From Oikopleura dioica (lineage: Eukaryota; Chordata; Appendicularia; Copelata; Oikopleuridae): a stretch of 64,000 nt of DNA. A model generated the notes under the pieces. It ran no database searches, was not told the DNA's origin, and worked only from the letters and a program-made list of their open reading frames with translations. Below are positions 53,492-64,000 of the stretch, one piece after another. The stretch is from contig OU015566.1 in NCBI GenBank assembly GCA_907165135.1, positions 7,610,157-7,674,156 of the forward strand. The letters run 5' to 3'. Position numbers and translations under genes: made by a program. Within the stretch, counting starts at the first letter, position 1. Each line of letters starts with the position of its first letter.

Positions 53492-56400
53492 ATGAATGTT
53501 GCAGAGAAAGAAGCAGCAGCCTTGTGGGTTAAATTGCAGAAAATACCGAGAATCGCCGGAGCAAGAATCTTGAAAATAAATGATAGTAAAGGGCAAAGAA
53601 ATCATTTTATTTGCGAACATTGACCCATTTAAAACACTCAATATGTCAACGGAAAATAAAGTCAATACTCACAAAAGGGTTGGAGTCTCCATATTTGAGC
53701 CCTAAAAACAGCCCGCAGTATCAAATCAATTCAACCTGGTCGATCAAAGATCCAAAAAAGCTTGATGAAAGTTCATTCCTCCGCACCCACATTTTTGATA
53801 GCGCAACGAAAAACGTCTCTGAATTGAAAAACTGCGGCGGGGTTCGAGCAACGTCAGTGGTGAAGATTTCTGAAGTTCGTGAAAATGGCGAGTTTTTCCA
53901 GATTGTTGAAATTGGTGAGAAGAAAGAGCTGTTCATTGAAAAATGGAGCCAGGAACGCCGATTGCAGCGACTTGACTTGAACAAGACCATTACTTCTGTC
54001 CCTAAAGATCTTGAAATTAGTGGCGCACTTTCTGTAAGCCCTTGTGGACGATATGTTGTTTTCTCGGCAGAAACAAAGGGGCCCGATGAGAAATCTTTCT
54101 TTGATGAAGCAAAAAGCGACAGTGATAAGAAGGCAAATGATGAGACAGAGAAAGATGAACCCGTTTTCGGTCAGAAATTTTTGTCAAAGAAACCTTGGGG
54201 TGAGCAAATGACGAAAACTGTATCTCCGAATTTGGTTCTTGTTGATTTTGAAACAGAAAAGATCGAAAAACTCGCTTTCGAAAACTCCTCCCTTGGCCAG
54301 CCGCAGATTAATTCAACTGGAAATATCTTGTTTATGGCATTGGACGAAAAGCCGTTCAAACTTGGGCGAATATATTGCACAAATCGACCGATTGCGATTT
54401 ATCAAACATCCGTGGCCGATTTCTCAAAGTATGAGAAGCTTACAGAAGACGATTACTCCGCAAGAAGCCCTAGATGGATCCCAGGCAATGACAGTTCTTT
54501 TATCTTTTTGAAAAGATCAACTTACGGGCCGCATTTGGAATGCGACGCGCTGTGTCAATTCACCGATGGCAAAATCCACGACATCGTTCCAGTGATAAAA
54601 GACTACCCGAAGAGCGATACTGAATTTGCTGGAATTTACTGTACCGAGCTCAAGTCCTCTCCCTTCCTCATCCTACCATCCGGAGAACCGATAATTCTTC
54701 AATCAACAATCACTAAATCTTCCGTGATCGTCTTCGCCATTTCTCTGGATGGATCTATCCAGCGAATAACCGATCCGGGCAAATCCTCCTACGTTTCTTC
54801 AATTTGTGGCGATTCAGCCGCCATCATCAGCTGCTCAGAAAACACAAGTGAAAGCGTTCACATTCTCCAAATGAAGAGCGCGACTGATTTCTCCCTCGAA
54901 GAAGTCGTCCCCGCTTCAGATTCCTTCGAACGAATTCAAGAGAACTTTGAATTGACTTCGAAGAGTAAAAGAATTTTTGAGACTCACTTTACTGGTCGAG
55001 AAGGAAATAAGAACTTGGCGCTTTATCCTCATGGTGGACCGAACTCAAATACGACCAAGAGTTTTTCGACGACGTTTATTGGGCTTGGAGAACTAGGGTA
55101 AGAATGGCCATTTATCTCACTATTAAAAATACTTTTTGGTAGTTATCAGATAATAAGCGTATTTAAAATTATAATTTATAAACTGAGTAATAATAAAATA
55201 TTTTTTTATAAAATATGGTTTCGTAAAAAAATCTTTTTCAATACGGGTTCATTTGAATCTGCTGCTCAATCAATTTTAGATACGATATTCTGATGCCGAA
55301 TTATACGGGCTCTGTCGGATATGGACAAGATAACGTCTACGCACTCGGCGGAAATATTGGCGATTATGATATCGACGATTGCCTCGCCGCCTTAGATCAT
55401 CATTTGGCGAAGAAAAGTTACGAAAACGTTTTCGTCTTTGGTGGTTCACACGGGGGTTTCTTAACTGCTCATCTCACTGCAGCCCGGCCTGATCAATTCA
55501 GAGCCGCAGTGATCAGGTACCTTCGCGGGTGAGATTAACCTGAAGCTTTCATTTTTTGTCTCTAGAAATCCTGTCATTGATTTAAACAGCATGCACCACG
55601 TGACGGACATTCCGGACTGGAACGAGTGGCAAGGGTTGAATATTCCGCCGCTTTTGGGAAAATCACCGATCGAGGAGCAAATTCTAGAGCTTAGGAAACG
55701 ATCTCCGATCGCATACGCTCATAAAGTTAAAACACCAACGCTGATGAATATTGGTCTCAAGGTCAGTCACTGATAAAATAGGTGGTGGTCTAAACTTTGA
55801 AGTTCTTACGTGCGATAAGAACTTCGTGTGGCCTAAACTTTGATCGTTCCCATGTGCGATTCTTTGAGAAAGTAGCCTAAACTTTGACTCTTCCTATGTG
55901 TGAAAGTGGTCTAAACTTTGAATTTCCCCTGAGGCGCTCTGACTAGTTCTATGTGTGTCTTCACCTTGAATGAAAAACGTAAACCTTATTGGTCTGCATC
56001 AGGGCTCTAAATAGACTAGTCCGGGCTCCGACTTAGTCCGAAGTCCGTCCGGTCTAGTCCGGCCGGACGGACCAGACTTCTGATTTTTGGCTGAGAAAAT
56101 TTTCGGACTAGACCAGACCAGACTTGCCTTTTTCGCCGGACTTAGTCGGAAAAAGTCCGAAAAGTCCGAAAAGCTGGACCACTTTCAGACTTATGTTTTA
56201 GTCCGAAAAGTCCGAGAAAGTCCGAGAAGACTTGACCACTTCCAGACATATTTTCAGACCAATTAAGTCCGAAAAAGTCCGAAAAGTCTTCATTTTTCTA
56301 AGTAAAACCTTAAGGTAACATCATACACTTGATGCGGTGCCCTTGAAAAGGGTCTAAGCTTAATTTTCATCATAAAAAAAATTGATCAGTTAAGGTGATC

Positions 56401-57272
56401 ATAATGATATAAATGCTTGAAAAATATTTTCACTTTAACTTATCGTTGTGACACCCTTAAGAGGCCTGTGAGTTTGTTTTCCTTCTAGTGCCCTAGCAAC
56501 TGTCGAGCTACGAAAGAATCAAAAAATATCTCAAAAATCTTAAGGGGATCAACTCGATATCCGTTTTTAAAAAGTCATTATCAAATGACGGAGGGGTCCT
56601 TAAGCGACAAAATTTCGAAATTTATTCGAATTTTTTATCGAAAATTTTTCGAAAAATTTTCGGACTTTTTCGGACTAGACCGGACTAGACCGGATTTTTT
56701 GGCTTTTTTCTCGGACCAGACTTTTTCGGACTTTTTCGGACTTTTCCCGGACTAGACCAGACTTAAAGTCCGAGTTTTCCAATTCGGACCAGACCAGACC
56801 AGACTTGTAAATTTCGGCCAAGTGCCCGGACCTGGACAGACCGGACTTTTGATTTTCGCCTCAGATTTAGAGCCCTGGTCTGCATAAAGCGTAGTGGCCT
56901 TAGCGGGCGGTGCTCTAGTCACCGATGGCAGAACCGCCTCCGGGGAAATTCAAAGTTTAGGCCACTTTCTCAAAGAATCGCACATGGGAACGATCAAAGT
57001 TTAGGCCACACGAAGTTCTTATCGCACGTAAGAACTTCAAAGTTTAGACCACCACCTATTTTAGTTGTTAAACGAATCCTCATTTTCGATAAATTCAGGA
57101 TCTAAGAGTTCCACCACCACAGGGAGATCAATGGATCAAGGCCCTCAGAAGTTACGGAGTCACTTGCGAACAATATGATTACCCAGAAGATTGTCACCCG
57201 CTTGGGAGCACGGAAACTCTTGGCGACATCTTTGTCCATCTTCATCGCTGGTTCAACATGCACAAACAATAG
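53492..57272 (+). CDS. APEH: Acylamino-acid-releasing enzyme
   Basis: APEH removes N-acetylated residues from short peptides in the cytosol (prolyl oligopeptidase family S9C). Start MNVAEKEAAALWVKLQKIPR, where EEAAALYRGL is the human counterpart. The exact join to the second exon (about 53600-53700) is unresolved. The propeller part includes LSVSPCGRYVVFSAETKGPD, KPWGEQMTKTVSPNLVLVDF, FKLGRIYCTNRPIAIY and EFAGIYC. The hydrolase part includes LALYPHGGPNSNT, LMPNYTGSVGYGQDNVYALG, VFVFGGSHGGFLTAHLTAAR (Ser in GGSHGG), VIDLNSMHHVTDIPDWNEWQ, GLKDLRVPPPQG (Asp) and PEDCHPLGSTETLGD (His). The intron before DLRVPP (55763-57099) is over 1.3 kb because of nested transposons. Confidence 0.92.
55776..57061. 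mobile_element. Outer TIR element in the APEH intron, TA-flanked
   Basis: Arms of about 110 bp are almost perfect inverted copies: left starts AAATAGGTGGTGGTCTAAAC, right ends with its complement, and both include TTCTTACGTGCGATAAGAAC and ATCGTTCCCATGTGCGATTC. The phrase CTAAACTTTGA recurs three to four times in each arm. TA dinucleotides flank both ends, suggesting TA target duplication, though the exact boundary is ambiguous within the AT run. No transposase frame is present. A hAT-like element lies inside it. Confidence 0.8.
56001..56877. mobile_element. hAT-like non-autonomous element nested in the outer element
   Basis: Perfect 8-bp target duplication GTCTGCAT (55993-56000 and 56878-56885) and a 13-bp terminal inverted repeat CAGGGCTCTAAAT. 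Both are classic for hAT transposons. The 877-bp interior has many copies of AGTCCGAAA or its complement TTTCGGACT, with CCGGACTAGACC-type blocks at both ends, and no transposase. It interrupts the outer element and is therefore the younger insertion. Confidence 0.9.
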
Positions 57273-58023
57273 TTTTTATCAATCAAAAAGTTCACTGATG
57301 CAATTTTACATGTCCTTCGATTTTAAAAAGTTCAATTTATTCAAAACTTCAAGTTGAAAATCTTTAGATTGAAATCGGCTATTGACTTTTAAAATGGAGC
57401 CTTGGCATATTGTGAAGATAATTTCTGAAAAATGTTAAAATGAAAAACTGTTCTATCATATTTAAATATTGTGTTGCAGTATGCATTTAGTCTATAGTTT
57501 CGAAACAAATTATTAATGATATAAGTATTTCTTCCTTCATCCTTTCCAAAATAAGAGACGTTATCACATTAGTCTTAATGGAATTTCTGGAGAACCATAA
57601 GAAGAACCAAAAATGAAGAAACCGGTAAATTGAAAACCTCTTGTTAATTAGTGTAAGACCCGCTCGTAGTCTGTCTCGGAGGTTCTGCCCGTGATGTGTA
57701 TGGATTTTTAGGGGTCAAAATTAACTGCCAGTGACTCGACTCCAGGCACGGTTAGTAGCGTCTTAATAACTACTACTCGATACTGGAAGCGCTCAATACG
57801 TGATTGTCTATTAGAATGAGTCTAAGCTCGCTTATCAAATGAATTCGAGAATTCCAACACCTTTCAATTATTCACTATCTTTCGTAAATTTCTTTTTAAA
57901 AAATGAATCCAAATCGTGACCCAAAGCTTAATTTCAGAGCTGTTAATGAATATTCAATAATAATTATTATTAATATGCTAAAAATGTTACTTCCCGAAAT
58001 CTCCCGAGCGTTATTATTTTCAG
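57273..58023. other. Gap between APEH and the C14orf119-like gene
   Basis: AT-rich apart from 57655-57800, which is GC-richer and partly symmetrical (GTCTGTCTCGGAGGTTCTGC, GACTCGACTCCAGGCACGG). I could not assign that stretch to a known RNA or repeat. Confidence 0.4.
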
Positions 58024-58871
58024 ATGAACAATAATGCGAATGTAAGAACGAAAAATATCCAACAGATCGACTCGATATGTTCTTGGTACGGGAGTTGGAC
58101 GGAGAACGAGCGAAGGCGCTTCTTGGAAGGCCTGGCGAAACTCATTCGGCCAAGTCTGGATGACATTATGAACTCCTTAGGGGGTATCAAAATGACCAAG
58201 TAAGAGAAGGAGCAATCTTATCAGCAGATAACGCTTATCAGTAAAAAGTGTGGAGATGCCGGGTATCGATCCCGGTACCTCTCGCATGCTAAGCGAGCGC
58301 TCTACCATTTGAGCTACACCCCCTGTGCCTATCTCTCTGCAGCATGCATATATGAAGCGTTCTTCACCGGAAGTGCTAATATTTTGGTAATAATCGCTTC
58401 AAATGCATGCTAGAATGGCAATAAGGCAGAGGGGGTGTAGCTCAAATGGTAGAGCGCTCGCTTAGCATGCGAGAGGTACCGGGATCGATACCCGGCATCT
58501 CCACACCTTTTGCTTTTGCTGATAAGGGTTTTCTGCTGATAACTTATCAGTGATAAGTTAGCACCCGACAGCTGCTCAGAATAGGGTTAGGCTTCCTTCG
58601 TGTGACATTGGTTCTATGGGGTTTTCAGCAAATAAGAATTCAATCTTCTTCCTCTGAGCCAATAATAAAGCCCTATTGATTGATCCATGTGCCCAAAGTA
58701 TTTTCTAGCGAGTGGTCTGCGCCAGATGTCTTTACCTGCCAAATGAAGCTCCTCCGCGACTGGTGGAACTTATGGGATCAGAACGAGCGGCAAGTGTTCG
58801 AGGAGCACTTGAATGAACTTCTCACCGACGAAGACAAACTCTACTTTCGAAACTGTATCGAAACCAACTAA
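58024..58871 (+). CDS. C14orf119: C14orf119-like protein
   Basis: Two coding exons, 58024-58199 and 58709-58871, join in frame across a 509-bp GT-AG intron. Exon 1: IDSICSWYGSWTENERRRFL, EGLAKLIRPSLDDIMNSLGG. Exon 2: SAPDVFTCQMKLLRDWWNLW, DQNERQVFEEHLNELLTDED. Human C14orf119 reads ILHWFANWSGPQRERFLEDL and PSIFECQLHLWDQWFRGWAE, so the paired Trp-rich helices are conserved. About 112 residues; the vertebrate N-terminal extension is absent. Biochemical role unknown. A TTTTCAG acceptor ends right at the ATG, so an upstream coding exon is possible. The intron holds two tRNA-Ala genes. Confidence 0.82.
58251..58323 (-). tRNA. tRNA-Ala (anticodon AGC), intronic, minus strand
   Basis: 73-nt cloverleaf: GGGGGTG acceptor stem pairing with CATCTCC, D arm GCTCAAATGGTAGAGC, anticodon loop TTAGCAT with stem CTCGC/GCGAG, T arm CCGGGATCGATACCCGG, discriminator A73. 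A TTTTT pol III terminator follows on the minus strand (58243-58247). It lies antisense in the intron of the C14orf119-like gene. Confidence 0.97.
58431..58503 (+). tRNA. tRNA-Ala (anticodon AGC), intronic, plus strand
   Basis: Identical in all 73 bases to the minus-strand copy at 58251-58323, forming an inverted pair with a 107-bp spacer. It is followed by CACCTTTTGCTTTTG (pol III terminators). It lies sense in the same intron. The flanks on the 3' side of both copies are also similar (CTGATAAG, CTGCTGATAAC), so the duplicated unit is larger than the tRNA. Confidence 0.97.
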
Positions 58872-59227
58872 CAACATTTGAACCGAAATATTGAAAAAGA
58901 AATCTTTTCACTAACTAGACTTTTTGCCTTTTTAAGAATTCCCTTTTATAATAATGAAATATTCTGACATGCTATTATGTTTACGTAGACTTCTTTTGCT
59001 GTTAAGCACCAAGGTGATTTTTTGTAATAACAAGTATAAAAATATTATTAAGTGACTCTTCTTGATATTGTTAACAGGAACTACGTTCTTATCATCATGA
59101 AAAAAAACGAAAACTAACAATCAGCCTCTCAAGCTTTTTTTCCTACTTCCTTCTGTTCACGAATTCCCTATTCTTATGAGATAAATATAATAATTTCATT
59201 TTTTATATCGCTTGCTTATTTTAGAAA
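58872..59227. other. Gap between C14orf119-like gene and AHI1
   Basis: AT-rich 355 bp, ending ATATCGCTTGCTTATTTTAG then AAA before the AHI1 ATG (acceptor-like). No gene seen. Confidence 0.4.
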
Positions 59228-62200
59228 ATGGCGGCGATTCCGTCAGAGGGTGGAATCGCACTAGAGCCGCTTCCCCCGCCCGGGCCACGAAAGCGCCGCA
59301 AGAAACGAAAGCAGAAAGCGGAGGACGAGAAGGAAATCCAGATTAATGCCGATCAAACTATTCAGCAACCGCAAGGTATGATGCTCGTGGCTTTTCTATT
59401 GTATAATTTAACGTGAAATCCTTGTGGACATGTAACTGGCGGGTGTACTTGAGCGCTCTTTCTGTGGTGTAAACACGCTCTTCTGTAGGAGCATCGATTC
59501 GCCAAAAACTAAAGAAAGTTATCAAAGGAAAAACTTTCAGAAAAAACTTTTCAAAAGCGGGAACGCCCGTCATTCTTCCTATCCTCAATAGTTACCTTCT
59601 TTCCTAGACGACTTGCTGCGAATCGGATACGATAACGAAAGCTTCGTGGAAGCAGAAGCACCTTTACCGGCCGGTGCAGTAGCCGCTGGAACAGAATCCC
59701 CACAAGTAGTATCGCCACGTTCACCTCAAACTCCCAATCACCTCGACTTGTCCCATCCACCTCAGTTTGCCCTCGAAGAAGAGCAACAGGAAGAACCGCA
59801 GCCAGCTGACAATCGAATTCTAGGCGTCAATATTCATCGCACCGACCATCTACTTTTCTCGATCAGAAAAATCGTCGTGAAACTTACTTTATTCAACGAG
59901 GCAACAGGCAGACTCATCCAAAAGTCCCTCACGGATAGAGCCGCTGTTTCATTTTACGAGAGCCAGCGGCAGATTAGCTTCATCATGCCAGTTCTAACTC
60001 AACCATTCCAAGTCGAAAAAGAACTGTCGCTTTTGCCGCGCTGGGACGAGTTGATAGAAATCAATGAACAATTCGAATTCATCCTCGGCCAGAATCCCGT
60101 TCTCTTGTTTGAAGTCCAGCAGTGCCTCCCAGAAAGCCTCGTTACCTGTGCTTGGGCTTATTTGCGGCTTAGAGGAACCGCTCAAGCTACGGTAGATCAA
60201 CAAATCAGACTGCAATTATTCTCTCCACCGAAACAACGCGATCCTACTAAAATGACGGAAAGCTGTTTTGGTCTTTTAAAAAGCCGCTCGCTCTCAAGTT
60301 CAAAGATCAACTCATCCCTCCACGTGACTGTTTGCCGCTTGACTCCCTTCGACGAGCGGGAAGGACTAGCTTCGTCGGTCAATCGGTCCATGAGAGCTGA
60401 CCAGTCCGAAGCTCGCGATTTCGATGAATTGGGAGCGCTTACGAGAGAGCCATCGAGGTATTTTCAAACACGTGTTGAAAAGCATAACAGTAATGAATTC
60501 AGTATTTCGTACAAGAATTCAAAAACAGGCCTTGCCATTGAGATCGACTGGGCCCGACCCGCCGGGAAACCGTGTCAAATTCCAAACAGCCGCTTTGATT
60601 TTGTAACGATCCCAGATTTCGGCGGTTTCTGCTGTCGCTATTCTCCAAATGGTCAGTGGGTTGCCTGGACGTCTGCGGCGCCGAATGAACATTGCATTGT
60701 TGTTCAATCTGCTATTGCGCCGCTTGATGGAGAGAGGATACAGAGAGTGCCTGCGCATGCAGGATTGATCTATGACTTGGACTGGAATCCCGAATCGAAT
60801 AGAATTGTTGTTTGCTCGGCTGATAGAACTGCTACTGTTTGGGCTTTTGATCAGAAAGGTAAAATAAATGCTTTCTTACATACCATGGAGAAAATAGATT
60901 TTCTTCCGTAGATTGCAAGATGACCCATTTTTCGTAAAAGAACCTTTTTAGCGTGAGCACTTTTATGTAAATTTCGCATCAATATTTACTCGAAAATCTA
61001 AATTCCGCGTTCCAAAGGAACTAAATAAAGGTTTAAATATTTTCTTTCTTTTTGAAAGAAAGGTGCCAGAACAAGTCAGAGAGAAAATCAGCGGGATTGT
61101 TTATTTTGAACCCCTTAAAATCTCATGCCGAGCACCTGGTATGATGATGCTAAAGCGTTTTTCTTTCAAGATTTATCCCCTGATCCGATTGCAGTTCTTC
61201 CAGCACCGTGTTATCTCTATACTGTTCGTTTCTTCCCACAGAATCCGGATTTGGTATTTTTGGCTGGACAAAATGGCTTCATTTACGTATACTCTCTCGG
61301 CCAAGATCATCCCCAGCTTATACAAGAGCTCAATGTGGGTAAAACGATCATCAACTCGATTTCTTTCAATTTAAACGCAACGGTGCTATACGCGACGGCA
61401 GATGATGGTTTCCTCTACTCCTTCCCGATCGAGCAGGTGAATTTATTGCGGTCGGCCTTGTCAGAACCACACGTTTTTAAACCCAAAGGATTATTGTTAG
61501 TTTACAGAGGACCTACTGTATTTTTCTGTCAAACTCTTATATTTCTCGTGACAGTTTATTTACGGGTACATGTTTTGAATCCAAGGTGTCATTTTGGCCA
61601 TTTTAAATGTCTGAAATTGCAGAGATTACAGTCAGAAAACTCCCTAAAAATTTATCGTGCATTTTAACAGTATTGGAATATTTTGAATTTGAGCTTATTA
61701 GCGATTCAAATATTTCTGCAAAAATCCATGTAACACGCCACGGATCAGGACTGAAAAACACTTCCGACCAACTTGGTATGTTAGTTCCAAATATTTCAGT
61801 TATAAAGAAATATGCAAAAAACGTGTTGAAAAAGTATTGGAAAACGCAGATGGAAGACGTTTCTGATTTTTTTTTCGTAATATTTTAAATTATGTAGGTC
61901 TTGCAATAAAAGTCACGTTGGTACTTGTTTCTAGGGCATAATTATTACGGCTTCGATTTCGAAGCCACTTTTGAACTTCTCTGAATCATTTATTTGAGAG
62001 ATTTCCGCTCACTTTCGCAAGAAATACTCAAACCACTAGCTAAATCACCATCGCCCCGATAAATATCAAAATTAATTTGCTTCCGACCTACCTCGCAAGG
62101 TTAAAAACAAGAAGAAGCAAAATATCAAACTGGTTTATTTGAAAAATGGAACCAACAATTTGTTATTTAGGGCCTTTTGGATGGAAATCAAGTTGATAAA

Positions 62201-64000
62201 ATAAAGATCTCTGATGAAGGAATGGAGTTTTTAATAGCTAGTCAGCTACTTATTGATTTGAAAGCCAGGAAGTTAAATACGTTCCGTCCATGTTAGTGGT
62301 TAGAATTTATTGTTAATCTCGTAACGAAATAATTTTGCACTTGCGAAACTCAAATCAGGATGTAACTGTGTGGCAGCTCATCCCAAGGCCACGAAAAAAG
62401 CCGCGATTCTGTCCCGCGACGGATGCGCGAGGATTGTGGACGTCAGGAATGTTTCTTTCGCAAGTGATTATAGATGCCTCCTTCTAAATGGGCCCCGCAA
62501 TCGTGGTGCTTAGATTGAATTAAATCGGAAATAAGAAACTTTCAAACAGAGCAAATCGCATTCAGCCGCTCCCAGGTATCGAGCTGCGCAGTCAACTAAC
62601 TCGACTTTGTTTTTCCGCCTGTGGAAGTCTCCTTTTCGCCGGCTCTGAGTCCGGCTCAATCGTTTGCTGGAGCACAGTAACAAATAAAAAAGGAAGCGGG
62701 TCAAATTGGAATAATTACTGTAGGAAAAAAACCCTGGAAATCATCTGGTTTGAACTGAGTAGAACTAACTAACCGGCTGATTGCGGGTGATCCTCATGTG
62801 ACCGGGAGATCGGATTGATCGACCAATCTAACTTATTTTGCGGTTTTCCTGATCCGCGTAAAAGTGGTGGAAATCTCCGCTTCTGACCTGCGCAACACCG
62901 CACCATGTCGCGATATTTCTTACCATCCGCATCACCATTCCCTCGCTTCTATTTGTTATCAGACGAAAAAGGTATCCGACGATTAAAAAAACATTCCTAT
63001 TCTTATCTTTCATAGGGGCTGCAAATCTGGAAATATGACATGACAAAGGCGCATTTGGAGCGATCAACACGCGTTGATATCCGACCATCGGAGACACTAA
63101 AACCTCTGCCGCGGCAAAGCGGACCTTTGGAACCACTGAGTCGGTCAGAAAACTCACTCCTCGGCAGCTCAAGTCGGCTGAGGAAGTCCGTCCTTCCTCC
63201 GATGAATACGACTAGCAATGGCACGGTGTTAAATGACGTTCGAGCGCAGTTTGAAGCTGCACTTACAAAAATTACTTCGGCAAATGCACGACACGACGAC
63301 TCTTTTGTTGACAGGTTTGTTTCACAATAGTTTCTTCGAATATTTTAACAATTTTTAGGCCGATGGATCTGGCAGATCTTAACACAAGTTTTACCTCACG
63401 ACTTGGTACCTCAAGTTTGACAAGATTCGGTCGCCAACGAGATGAAAACGTTGCCGAGCCCCAAGAGATCGAAAAAGTCCAAATAACCACCCATGCGCCC
63501 GTCCTGATGCGGTCACAACCTCCGCCCATGTCTGCTCAACCACCAGAGTTTAAGGCGCCGCTTCCTGTCGACGGTGAACCTAATCCGTTGAGCAACAGTC
63601 AAAACATGCGCATGGCAAGTCCAATTACAACACCGACAAAGAAGACCCGAAAGAAGAAGAAAAAATCAACCTTGGAAACATCAGAAAATCAGAAAACAAT
63701 GAATGAAAGCGAAAACTTACCACCTCGGCCGCCAACGATACCCACAAATGCGACCGCAACGATTCCAAAATCTCCGTAAGTTGAATAAGTCTTGAACGTG
63801 ACACTATTTTCACTCATGCATTTGTATCACTAGAAGCAAATAGGATTGCGTTGTAACAGGAGGATTTATCAATGTTCATCAAATTTCGATCAAGAGTTTC
63901 TTATTTGTAAATCATTAACTGATTGATAATTAAGACCTTCGGTGAAAAAGCGCCAAGCTCCACCTCCACCAACTCCTCTAAAATCTCCCGAAATGATGAT
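59228..64000 (+). CDS. AHI1: Jouberin (AHI1), 5' part; runs past the window end
   Basis: AHI1 works at the ciliary transition zone. Basic N-terminus (PPPGPRKRRKKRKQKAEDEK). Then the family-specific block ILGVNIHRTDHLLFSIRKIV, where human reads VIGINIHRTDRL, followed by SFIMPVLTQPF, LPRWDELIEINEQFEF, AWAYLRLRGTAQ and QIRLQLFSPPKQ. WD blades are IPDFGGFCCRYSPNGQWVAW, AGLIYDLDWNPESNRIVVCS and LPAPCYLYTVRFFPQNPDLV. Later exons read VAAHPKATKKAAILSRDGCA, RIVDVRNVSF, and LCFSACGSLLFAGSESGSIV, matching [20 protein letters not shown]. Exons at 63003-63777 (GLQIWKYDMTKAHLERSTRV, basic and Pro-rich) and after 63936 (PPPPTPLKSPE) follow. The interval 61436-62350 has no clear exon. An SH3 domain, if present, would lie beyond the window. 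Confidence 0.88.

Noticed and set aside
57650-57830. Possible structured non-coding RNA
   Set aside because: GC-richer and partly palindromic, but no box motifs, Sm site or pol III signals that I could defend.
61607-61888. 93-codon plus-strand frame inside the AHI1 gap 61436-62350
   Set aside because: No resemblance to AHI1 and AT-rich composition; probably intron sequence.
1-64000. Spliced-leader RNA or 5S rRNA gene
   Set aside because: I looked for one to support the trans-splicing interpretation and found none in the window.

Overview
The window is nuclear DNA from a very compact animal genome. It holds about 30 protein-coding genes in 64 kb. Introns are mostly 31-60 bp, and same-strand neighbours are packed tightly, often with a pyrimidine-AG acceptor just before the next ATG. 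Several exon joins only work with non-GT donors. Together with chordate-like orthologues (AHI1, POC1, UBN1, PLA2G15, TGN38-like, C14orf119), this best fits an appendicularian tunicate such as Oikopleura, which uses spliced-leader trans-splicing, operons and G*-AG introns. The species is an inference; no spliced-leader gene lies in the window.

Layout. 1-4.9 kb (+): an unrecognised terminal exon, NOPCHAP1, an uncharacterised nuclear-type protein, then a MICOS10 and heptad-repeat protein pair. 5.5-17.5 kb (-): IDH3B, SAP30-like, CLYBL, signal peptide peptidase HM13, TYW1 (with a TTAA-flanked element in an intron) and a BTB-Kelch gene. 18.2-27.6 kb (-): a string of up to seven closely spaced genes (orphan, GINS2, DNAJB6-like, orphan, COG1, TRMT10, MSP-domain protein), with a 974-bp foldback transposon between two of them. 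27.7-29.2 kb: a tail-anchored protein (+) converging on an orphan gene (-). 29.5-40.6 kb (-): a DNAJC2-POC1 gene pair.

The main discovery is that the DNAJC2 coding exon is split by a 7,100-bp Mutator-like element at 31691-38790, flanked by a perfect 10-bp target duplication. It carries broken MULE transposase pieces, a C48/Ulp1-type protease, an ARM-like ORF, and captured host gene fragments resembling ISWI and aladin (AAAS). Splice sites at its edges could remove it in frame as a new 7.1-kb intron.

41-57.3 kb (+): PLA2G15, ubinuclein, SMARCA4/BRM, a small orphan, a TGN38-like protein and APEH. The last APEH intron holds a hAT-like element nested inside another TIR element. 58-64 kb (+): a C14orf119-like gene with two inverted tRNA-Ala genes in its intron, and AHI1, which runs off the window end.

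Most genes are housekeeping: mitochondrial metabolism (IDH3B, CLYBL, MICOS10), secretory pathway (HM13, COG1, TGN38-like, MSP), RNA modification (TYW1, TRMT10), chromatin (SAP30, UBN, SMARCA4), replication (GINS2) and centriole/cilium (POC1, AHI1). Exon boundaries were read by eye.
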